Assembly: GCA_964353405.1 (NCBI GenBank) | Contig: CAYGWJ010000358.1 | Coordinates: 1-13,957, forward strand | DNA length: 13,957 nt | Origin: JBGLNJ01 sp964353405 | GTDB taxonomy: Bacteria; Chloroflexota; Anaerolineae; Fen-1058 | Direction: 5' to 3' | Part shown: positions 1-5,573 of the stretch, piece by piece | How the letters are laid out: every line of letters starts with the position of its first letter | Numbering within the stretch: position 1 is the stretch's first letter | Translations under genes and position numbers: made by a program | The notes under the pieces: generated by a model | Seen by the model: only the letters and a program-made list of their open reading frames with translations | Database searches by the model: none | What the model was told of the DNA's origin: nothing

Positions 1-2
1 TC

Positions 3-128
3 AAGTTTCATACCGGATACAACCTCCGTGAGAATGATTTTAAAGACGTTTCAGCTCTGTGTGCGCGTTTTGGTATGGATTACCCCGAAGAATATGCTTC
101 CTTAGACACGCGCCACTTTTTGCCTTGA
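3..128 (+). CDS. 3' end of an unrecognised gene (partial, 41 codons visible)
   Basis: An open frame enters from the left edge and ends at TGA (126-128). Only 41 residues are visible. They are hydrophilic, with a stretch reading RENDFKDVSALCARFGMD that looks like one amphipathic helix, and the protein ends in RHFLP. The Arg-x-x-Asp-x-x-Asp spacing loosely recalls the C-terminal helix of some nucleotidyltransferase-like proteins, but this is too little to name a family. Its stop codon overlaps the -35 box of the tRNA promoter, so transcription may read through into the tRNA. The other two forward frames are closed by stops here, and the codon use looks like ordinary coding sequence. Confidence 0.55.
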   Translation, partial: KFHTGYNLRENDFKDVSALCARFGMDYPEEYASLDTRHFLP

Positions 129-153
129 CGAGTCAACGAATCTGCGGTAAGAT
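125..153 (+). promoter_or_regulatory. Sigma70-type promoter for tRNA-Gln
   Basis: TTGACG (125-130) and TAAGAT (148-153) are separated by exactly 17 bp, close to the TTGACA/TATAAT consensus. The -35 box overlaps the TGA stop of the upstream gene. Initiation near 160 would give a 5' leader of about 40 nt before the mature tRNA. Confidence 0.6.
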
Positions 154-202
154 TACGTGCATCAGCGCACATCAGCGCGCGTCAGAGAACGACGCGAGTC
201 AG

Positions 203-273
203 TGGGGGATCGTCTAGCGGTAGGACATGTGACTCTGGATCACAGTGCCGAGGTTCGAATCCTCGTCCCCCAG
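203..273 (+). tRNA. tRNA-Gln (anticodon CTG)
   Basis: A full cloverleaf can be drawn by hand. The acceptor stem is TGGGGGA (203-209) paired with TCCCCCA (266-272), with the unusual U1-A72 pair that is characteristic of bacterial tRNA-Gln. The D-stem is GTCT/GGAC (one G-T pair), the anticodon stem is TGTGA/TCACA around the loop CTCTGGA, and the T-arm is CGAGG-TTCGAAT-CCTCG. The anticodon CTG reads the Gln codon CAG. The discriminator base is G273. The 3' CCA is not encoded and must be added after transcription. The gene stands alone, with a promoter upstream and a terminator downstream. Confidence 0.96.
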
Positions 274-288
274 CTTGCGCAAAAAGAA

Positions 289-314
289 ACGCCCTCTCGC
301 GAGGGCGTCTTTGT
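289..314. terminator. Bidirectional intrinsic terminator
   Basis: A perfect 8-bp stem, ACGCCCTC (289-296) with GAGGGCGT (301-308), encloses a TCGC tetraloop. On the plus strand it is followed by CTTTGTTA and ends the tRNA transcript. On the minus strand it is followed by a better T-rich tail (TTTCTTTTT, 280-288 complement). It therefore can also terminate the C39-like/Phd-like transcript arriving from the right. Confidence 0.8.
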
Positions 315-331
315 TATTGGAGCGCAGCCAC

Positions 332-799
332 TTATTCCCGGCTCAGGAATGCTACTTGCTCATCCATGTTATTCCATGCCAGGAGGAACTCGGCACATAG
401 CGCGGAGACTGGTCCATAGGCCAACGCCGGGTCGTGGTATGTAATCTGCTCCACTCCGACGTTTGCCACCAGGACTGTGTGCTGCGTGCGAATGTTACCC
501 CACCCCGGTAAGCCCGACGTCGTGGTAATGGCGCTGATCACTGCCGTGTCAGCGGCAAGAGATGCTGCCAGATCATCAAGCGAGGCCCCTCGCGCCAACC
601 GCACACGGATGTTCCATTGCGTCAGACGTTCCACTCGCGAAAAAGGCGTCCCCACTCCGACTCGCGTGCCGCAAGTCTGCGCTAATTGGACTTGGGTAGC
701 CTCAATGCCAAACTGCGCCAGGGCCATCTGTGCGCAAGCAGGCAAGCAATACCCCAATGCCACCTGTTGGATGTGGAGGGGCGACTCAAGCCGTGGCAT
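332..799 (-). CDS. Small C39-like (papain-fold) cysteine peptidase domain protein
   Basis: This 155-residue protein resembles the peptidase C39-like family, whose members cleave leader peptides at double-glycine sites or act as stand-alone papain-like proteases. The probable nucleophile is Cys18 in GYCLPAC, with Gln11/12 placed as the oxyanion Gln. The probable His107 is in QHTVLVANV, and Asp123 is in ITYHDPA, the order expected for the family. There is no signal peptide, no membrane segment and no ABC-transporter domain, so it is probably cytoplasmic. I chose ATG at 799, which gives an N-terminus (MPRLESPLHIQQ) leading straight into the fold. An in-frame TTG at 823 would add eight residues. 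The ATG start overlaps the end of the upstream Phd-like gene by 14 bp, which implies translational coupling. The family call is fairly firm; the substrate is unknown. Confidence 0.8.
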   Translation of the reverse strand: MPRLESPLHIQQVALGYCLPACAQMALAQFGIEATQVQLAQTCGTRVGVGTPFSRVERLTQWNIRVRLARGASLDDLAASLAADTAVISAITTTSGLPGWGNIRTQHTVLVANVGVEQITYHDPALAYGPVSALCAEFLLAWNNMDEQVAFLSRE

Positions 800-1214
800 G
801 GCCGGCGGCCGCAAGACGTTCAATCTGTTCCAGGAGCGTAGCGCGCTCTTCGAAAGTTAGCGATACAGCCTGCGTGCGCGCGTTCACTTCCACCACGGCC
901 AGCAATGTTCCATCGAAACTCCGGTAGGGCACACACCAATGCGGCTCAGGAGCAGGAACCCATGTGGGTTCACCACCGCTCAATGCGCAGCCAACCAAGT
1001 CTCTGAACACGGCGTGGTCTGCCACACGACGAGCTCCAGACGCAGAAATCTCTTGGTGTTCCCTCAATAAAGCCTGGTAGCGTTCGTATTCTTCAATGCT
1101 GATCAACGCCGCCACAGGTTGCCCACCGCGTTGCACGATGACAGGCTGGTTGAGATCCGCCACTGACGCCGAGTACGCAACTCCCGCTTCTTTTGCCTGT
1201 TTGGGACCGTCCAT
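786..1214 (-). CDS. Phd/YefM-like antitoxin-fold protein with a distinct C-terminal domain
   Basis: This 142-residue protein has an N-terminal Phd/YefM fold: residues 12-50 contain ASVADLNQPVIVQRGGQPVAA followed by LISIEEYERYQALL. That is the classic dimerising, DNA-binding antitoxin module. The C-terminal part (about 62-135) is not the usual short disordered toxin-binding tail. It is a compact-looking segment (EPTWVPAPEPHWCVPYRSFDG, then an LLAVVEV strand and a final helix). I chose ATG 1214 because GGGGGA lies just upstream and a promoter ends at 1243; the longer frame back to 1271 would start inside the -35 box. No Doc, RelE or PIN-type toxin follows. The partner gene encodes a C39-like peptidase instead. 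Autoregulation at the promoter is likely by analogy with Phd, but no operator was identified. Confidence 0.82.
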   Translation of the reverse strand: MDGPKQAKEAGVAYSASVADLNQPVIVQRGGQPVAALISIEEYERYQALLREHQEISASGARRVADHAVFRDLVGCALSGGEPTWVPAPEPHWCVPYRSFDGTLLAVVEVNARTQAVSLTFEERATLLEQIERLAAAGHATA

Positions 1215-1242
1215 TCGATTTCCCCCGGGTTTTGATGTTTTG

Positions 1243-1271
1243 AGTATACCCCTGGCTGTCATCGCGGTCAA
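1243..1271 (-). promoter_or_regulatory. Sigma70-type promoter of the Phd-like/C39-like pair
   Basis: On the minus strand, TTGACC (1266-1271) and TATACT (1243-1248) are separated by 17 bp, each one mismatch from consensus. The start site would be near 1236, giving a leader of about 22 nt that contains the GGGGGA ribosome site before ATG 1214. It sits immediately after the stop of the preceding glycosyltransferase, so the pair can be expressed independently. Confidence 0.7.
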
Positions 1272-1293
1272 CCTGGTTGGCTCTCCAGGTCAC

Positions 1294-3702
1294 TCATTTG
1301 CCCGTCACGCGCAGCGCGGTCAACATGGGATGTTCGTCGCCCAATTGCCCGTTGATCTTGAGTGGCAATCGCGGGCCGTCCGGCGTAAGGTACAACCCGA
1401 TGTGCAGCGTATAGTCGCCCGGCGGCAAATCGCCGCGCAGCTTGAGCACGTGCCGCTGGACGATCACATCGCCACTCTGCCACATCTGCGGCGGCATACC
1501 CAGCCCATCGCCGCTGGCCTCCAGGATTTCGCCGTTCATCAAATGCGAATAGGACGAAAGCAAGACCTCACCGGGAGAGTTGGCGCGCCACCACGTTGTG
1601 ATGGAAATGACACCCCCCGGCTTGATAGGCCCACGGCTCAGCTCGTAACCGATGAGCGAGGCCACCCCAAAGTCGAAAGCGCCGCCGGGTGGCCTGGCCA
1701 ATCCCGCCAGCCTGGCGGCCGCGTCCGCCTCGCCCTCCCACCGGTAAAGCGTCAAGCCCGGCTCGTCCTTAAACATGACCGGGTTGCCCCGGTCGTGATA
1801 GACCGGCGTCGCGCGGCCCAACAGCATCTCGCTCGCAATCGTCGGGTCGCCGTGCGCCGGAACGACGTAATACCCTGGCCCGCCATCATGCACATAGACC
1901 CATGAGCTGCGGCAATCAAAGAAAATCGAGCGCAGGTCTGTGCGACCCAGGCCGGCCGCCAATCCATCGCCGTCAACCGGGCCGTCGGGCGCATAGCAGA
2001 CCGCAGCCCATTTTTCCGTTGCAGGCGATTCGGGCACTTGATACACAAAGAGCGAGTGACCGATGCGCGCAACTGGCTTTTGACGACGGAACCAATCAAA
2101 AGTGTCAGGGTTATCCAGGCGCAGACCTTGCCAGCTCGATGCTCCAATGGCGTATACGCCCGGCGCGGGCGCAAAGCGTTGGAAGCCGTATGCGTCCGGC
2201 GGCTCGTACGGCCCCGGTAACTTGATCACCTGGAGGCCGTATCGCTCCGGCACGCTGCCCGTGAACGCGGCCAGGCGCACCGGGCCGATGTGACGTGCTT
2301 CGAGCCATAGCTTGAGCCGCTTGATGTTCTGTCCCCAATCGAGGTTCGAGTCAGCCAGGATTTGATAGCCGTTATCCGGCCCACCCGCAGCTTCGTTGAA
2401 ATACGCCAGATGATCCGGATAGACGGAAGCGGCTCCGGCAACCAGCCAGGCCGCCAGCAGCAGGCCGGCGATTTGCGCCACGCGCTCCTGTGCTCTTGCG
2501 GGGGCTTGTCCCCGTGTTCTTGCGGGGGCCTGACGTGTGATCCGCAGTCCAGCAATCACAATGAAAAAAAAGGGCAGCACCGGCAAAATATGCCGGTAGC
2601 CGATATTGAGTGTGCTGCGCAGGCTGACGGCAAAATACGCCAGCGGCAAAAGCACCAATGCGAGCGCAAGCCCGATGTGCCGTCCGAGTTCCTCCGGGTG
2701 GCCTGACCTCATCCAATGATAGATTGACACCAGTCCGTGGATCGCGACCGCGCCGAGCAAGAGCAGCGTTGGCAAGGGTGTCTTGACAGCCAAGGCAACC
2801 GGAAAATAGTACCACCAGCCTTTGGGCGATATCTGGCCCAGCAAGAACGCAATGCGCCCTTCCTCGTCGCGCTCCTTGACGCGCAGCAGGCCATTCCACA
2901 GAGTCGGCGCGGGAACGGTGATGGGGGGCGAATCGAACGGGCCGACTTCAAAACGGTACACGGCCCACACCACAACTGCGCCGATGACAAATATCGCCGC
3001 CAGCCCAAGGAGCCTGGGCAAGATGCGCCGCTCGCGCCAGCCTGCGTACAAGGCCAGCAGGCCCAGGACTGGCAGAAGGATGATGGCTGAGAACTTGGTC
3101 CCCATCGCCAGGCCAAGGGCGATGCCAGAGATGGCCAGCCAACGGCGTGACGGATGCCGTGCCCACCGGTCGAATGAGTAAACGGCCAGCAAGATAAAAA
3201 ACGTGACGGCGACATCCGTGGTCACGACGACGGAATGCGCCAGCAGATTGGGATCGAAGGCAAACAGGAACAGCGCAGCGACGGCCCCCCGCAGGCCAAA
3301 GCGCTCGCCGGCCCATCGAAAAATGAGCGCGCCCAAAAGCGCCGCCAGCATCAACACCGTCCAGCGGGCCAGGAACACGATGCGGTCAGTAGCTCGCTCT
3401 GGATCCCACAACGCATGGCCGTTGAGCGTCTCGCGATCAAAAGGCGCTTGCCAGCCCGGCAAGCTTGACACATCCGGCACACTGGGCTCAAGGAGCAAGG
3501 GCAATCCGGCCAGCGCGTGCACCAACGGCGGATGCCCGAGTTGCAGGCGCAGGTCGCCCACGCGCCAATACGCCATGGCCCGCGCAAGGTGTGACGGCTC
3601 GTCCACCACGGGCGATTGCGCCGAAAGGTTGCCCACCGCCTGCGCAAAGAAAAGCCAGACCAGCACGACGGCAGCGAGATAGGCCCAGGCGTGTTTCCTC
3701 AT
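1294..3702 (-). CDS. GT-C (family 39/ArnT-like) polyprenyl-phosphate-sugar glycosyltransferase with C-terminal beta-domain
   Basis: This 802-residue polytopic membrane protein is predicted to transfer sugar from a polyprenyl-phosphate donor on the outer face of the membrane. After a first membrane helix (about 7-27), the loop PVVDEPSHLARA carries Asp34-Glu35, the acidic pair typical of GT39/PMT catalytic loops, followed by LGHPPLVHALAG. About ten hydrophobic segments follow to about residue 420. A conserved DSNLDWGQNIKRL motif (about 450-465) begins the soluble part. The C-terminus (about 700-795) is a beta-rich segment (PGGVISITTWWRA ... MWQSGDVIVQRH) also seen in the next gene upstream. Its ATG overlaps the stop of that gene (ATGA, 3699-3702), so it is the last of four coupled genes. 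A small in-frame repeat insert interrupts it at about residues 392-405. The donor and acceptor sugars cannot be read from sequence. Confidence 0.85.
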   Translation of the reverse strand: MRKHAWAYLAAVVLVWLFFAQAVGNLSAQSPVVDEPSHLARAMAYWRVGDLRLQLGHPPLVHALAGLPLLLEPSVPDVSSLPGWQAPFDRETLNGHALWDPERATDRIVFLARWTVLMLAALLGALIFRWAGERFGLRGAVAALFLFAFDPNLLAHSVVVTTDVAVTFFILLAVYSFDRWARHPSRRWLAISGIALGLAMGTKFSAIILLPVLGLLALYAGWRERRILPRLLGLAAIFVIGAVVVWAVYRFEVGPFDSPPITVPAPTLWNGLLRVKERDEEGRIAFLLGQISPKGWWYYFPVALAVKTPLPTLLLLGAVAIHGLVSIYHWMRSGHPEELGRHIGLALALVLLPLAYFAVSLRSTLNIGYRHILPVLPFFFIVIAGLRITRQAPARTRGQAPARAQERVAQIAGLLLAAWLVAGAASVYPDHLAYFNEAAGGPDNGYQILADSNLDWGQNIKRLKLWLEARHIGPVRLAAFTGSVPERYGLQVIKLPGPYEPPDAYGFQRFAPAPGVYAIGASSWQGLRLDNPDTFDWFRRQKPVARIGHSLFVYQVPESPATEKWAAVCYAPDGPVDGDGLAAGLGRTDLRSIFFDCRSSWVYVHDGGPGYYVVPAHGDPTIASEMLLGRATPVYHDRGNPVMFKDEPGLTLYRWEGEADAAARLAGLARPPGGAFDFGVASLIGYELSRGPIKPGGVISITTWWRANSPGEVLLSSYSHLMNGEILEASGDGLGMPPQMWQSGDVIVQRHVLKLRGDLPPGDYTLHIGLYLTPDGPRLPLKINGQLGDEHPMLTALRVTGK
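2494..2529. repeat. In-frame 24-bp-period direct repeat inside the GT-C gene
   Basis: The 12-mer TCTTGCGGGGGC occurs at 2494-2505 and exactly again at 2518-2529, with TTGTCCCCGTGT between. A CGGGG...CCCCG stem (2499-2503/2510-2514) is possible. On the coding strand it produces QAPAR twice, eight residues apart, in a cytosolic-looking loop between two membrane helices. The period of 24 keeps the reading frame. It looks like a small repetitive insert rather than part of the enzyme fold. Confidence 0.65.
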
Positions 3703-5573
3703 CGCTTCACCAGCACCTGTCCCAGCTCGGCTACGTCGCCACTTGACCAGGCTTGCGGCCCAGTCACCGGCAGCAATGGATCGGCTGCATCGCCCACGCC
3801 GACGTGAAGCCGCAACACCAGCGGCACAGGCAGATCGGCGTCGGCGCGAACGTCATGCGCGTCCACGATGATTTGGCCCGAGCGCCAGAGCCTGGTCGGA
3901 TACAGATTCGTACCGAGCGTCGCGTCGAGCTGTCCCGCCGACGAGCCGTCGGGGCGCATCAACCGAATCAGCACACGCTGATCGCTAGAGGTGTCTTGCA
4001 GCGCACGCCAGTATGTCGTCACGCGCAAGGTTCCGCCTGGCTCGACGTGATCGGATAAACGCGCACCGATCAGCTCGACGCGGTCGCCAAAGCGGGCCTG
4101 CATGGGCCGCGCATCGGCGGGCAACCCGGCGATCACAGGCTTGGCGAACGCGGGCAGAATCAACACAAAGGGCGCGGCGACCGTCAGAATCAACAATCCA
4201 CCTGCGGCCATGCCCGGCAGCCAGGCGCGTTTCTCGCCAAACCAAGCGTCCAATCCCATCGCTATCAGCACGCCAATCGGCGCCAGCGCAGGGAAAAGCA
4301 ATCGCCCTTGAGCGGCCGGCGTGGTTTGCATGTAACGCAGCACGGCCGCCAGGACGACGCCAAGCCAGAGGAGGATAAATGTCAAATTCCAAATATCAAA
4401 TTCCAAACAAGTCGCAGGTCGCAGGTTGCCATTTGGAGATTTGAGACACTTGCGCCTGCGCGCAGTGCAGGTGTTTGAGATTTGAGATTTGACCAGGCCG
4501 ATCAGAGCAACGAAGGTAGTCGCAGCCAAAAAGGTGTAAATCACATCACTCAATGGGTAACCGGGTAGCTCGACCCAGAAAGTGCGAAAGAGCGCTGGGA
4601 ATTCGGGCGCGAGCTGCCAGGGAGCTGGTGTCGGCGTCCGCACCCCGATGTCGGAAAGCCACACGCTCCACCCCAGCGGGTCACCGTACAGCGCCATGTT
4701 GCGAATGAACCACCAGCCAGACACCAGCGCTGCCGTGCCCAGGATGCCAAAGGTCAAATACCAAAGTTCAAATCTCAAAAGAGAGGGCTTGCGCAACCAG
4801 CGAATCAACACGGCAAGACCGACCAATGGAAGTAAAATCAAGCCGCCCAGTTTGGAAAGCAAACCCAATCCAAGAACGATGCCGGTTCCAACAGCGTACC
4901 GTTTTGAAATTTGAAATTTGAAATTTGAAATTAAAAGCGCCGCCACCCCGACCCACGTCGCCGTTGCGGCCATCAGACTGTCGTTGTTGACCGAGGCAGA
5001 CATGAACACAAACTGTGGGATAAAGGCGACGAGCGCCGCACTGGACAGCGCCAGGTCCTCGCGGCCCGTGACGGCGCGACCGGCGAAATACACACCCACG
5101 ACGGTCAGCGCCCCGAACAGGAGCGAGACCCACCGTGCGACGTGAACCGCCAGCACGCTGCCCGTCCACGCGTCTTCCCGTGCAGTGTGGACGAAGACAT
5201 TCAGAGTGTCGCTCGTTGCGCCCGGCGTGATGGCCGGGTGACTGGGGTTGAAGCGCACCCAGCCGGGAAAGTCATTCAGCGGTACTCTATCCGCGCGGTC
5301 AAACGGTGCAATCGCCAGCGCGACGATGGCATAATACAGAGGCGGTTGTCCACCTTCGCGCAGAAAGGCGGACTTGTCCTCCTTAAACACGGGCAGCCCC
5401 CCACCCTTGGCCAGGTGGTCGGCAAAAGCAAAATGCCACACCTCGTCCGGCGCTTCGAACAGCGGGACGACACCGCTATAGATCAGGCCAAGGACGACAA
5501 AGGCCACAACCATAACGGCGAGCCCTCGCCGCGCGGCCTGACCGGAGGGTGGCGCATAGGCCTGTTGGCTCAT
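3699..5573 (-). CDS. GT-C (PMT/GT39- or DUF2142-like) membrane glycosyltransferase
   Basis: This 624-residue polytopic protein has a first membrane helix at about 17-35 followed by LFEAPDEVWHFAFADHL, which carries the Asp43-Glu44 pair expected in the first outer loop of GT-C enzymes. REGGQPPLYYAIVALA then marks the start of the next membrane segment. Around ten hydrophobic segments follow. The C-terminal part (about 505-600) is soluble and beta-rich (VEPGGTLRVTTYWRA ... LWRSGQIIVDAHD) and matches the pattern at the end of the neighbouring GT-C protein. It probably uses a polyprenyl-phosphate sugar; PMT_2-like or DUF2142-like are both possible. It overlaps both neighbours by ATGA. Three repeat tracts lie in frame at about residues 215-224, 265-275 and 360-398. 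They encode odd aromatic/Ile-rich peptides (SNFKFQIS, RFELWYLTF, LEFDIWNLTF) unlike the rest of the protein. Confidence 0.8.
   Translation of the reverse strand: MSQQAYAPPSGQAARRGLAVMVVAFVVLGLIYSGVVPLFEAPDEVWHFAFADHLAKGGGLPVFKEDKSAFLREGGQPPLYYAIVALAIAPFDRADRVPLNDFPGWVRFNPSHPAITPGATSDTLNVFVHTAREDAWTGSVLAVHVARWVSLLFGALTVVGVYFAGRAVTGREDLALSSAALVAFIPQFVFMSASVNNDSLMAATATWVGVAALLISNFKFQISKRYAVGTGIVLGLGLLSKLGGLILLPLVGLAVLIRWLRKPSLLRFELWYLTFGILGTAALVSGWWFIRNMALYGDPLGWSVWLSDIGVRTPTPAPWQLAPEFPALFRTFWVELPGYPLSDVIYTFLAATTFVALIGLVKSQISNTCTARRRKCLKSPNGNLRPATCLEFDIWNLTFILLWLGVVLAAVLRYMQTTPAAQGRLLFPALAPIGVLIAMGLDAWFGEKRAWLPGMAAGGLLILTVAAPFVLILPAFAKPVIAGLPADARPMQARFGDRVELIGARLSDHVEPGGTLRVTTYWRALQDTSSDQRVLIRLMRPDGSSAGQLDATLGTNLYPTRLWRSGQIIVDAHDVRADADLPVPLVLRLHVGVGDAADPLLPVTGPQAWSSGDVAELGQVLVKR
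4381..4491. repeat. Composite heptamer tract inside GT-C gene (residues ~361-398)
   Basis: Reading in 7-mers from 4381 gives GTCAAAT, TCCAAAT, ATCAAAT, TCCAAAC, AAGTCGC, AGGTCGC, AGGTTGC, CATTTGG, AGATTTG. After a GC-rich imperfect palindrome (about 4447-4473) come GTGTTTG, AGATTTG, AGATTTG. The CAAAT-type units on the left and ATTTG-type units on the right are inverted relative to one another. The tract is translated in frame as a roughly 38-residue cytosolic-loop insert with three Cys and many basic residues, unlike its membrane surroundings. Confidence 0.8.
4752..4779. repeat. Four-copy heptamer tract (NNNCAAA) in GT-C gene
   Basis: GGTCAAA, TACCAAA, GTTCAAA and TCTCAAA lie end to end. 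On the coding strand this reads as part of RFELWYLTFG. It is the second of three AT-rich heptamer tracts in this gene, degenerate but with the period intact. Confidence 0.6.
4903..4930. repeat. Perfect 4 x TTTGAAA heptamer repeat in GT-C gene
   Basis: Four identical TTTGAAA units run without a break and then decay (TTAAAAG). On the coding strand they produce the segment SNFKFQISK at about residues 215-224, within a loop next to a membrane helix. The AT-only tract stands out sharply in a GC-rich gene. Confidence 0.9.

Noticed and set aside
1271..1290. Stem ACCTGG/CCAGGT right after the last GT-C stop, possibly a terminator of the glycosyltransferase unit
   Set aside because: Only 6 bp, an 8-nt loop and no T-tract on the transcribed strand; it also abuts the -35 box of the next promoter.
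1704..1718. Palindrome CCGCCAG-C-CTGGCGG in the GT-C gene, similar in flavour to the tatD insert
   Set aside because: Too short and without a visible break in the protein; could be ordinary coding sequence.
1096..1905. Long plus-strand open frame opposite the GT-C and Phd-like genes
   Set aside because: It lies antisense to two convincing genes, has no recognisable domain and spans the promoter and intergenic gap.
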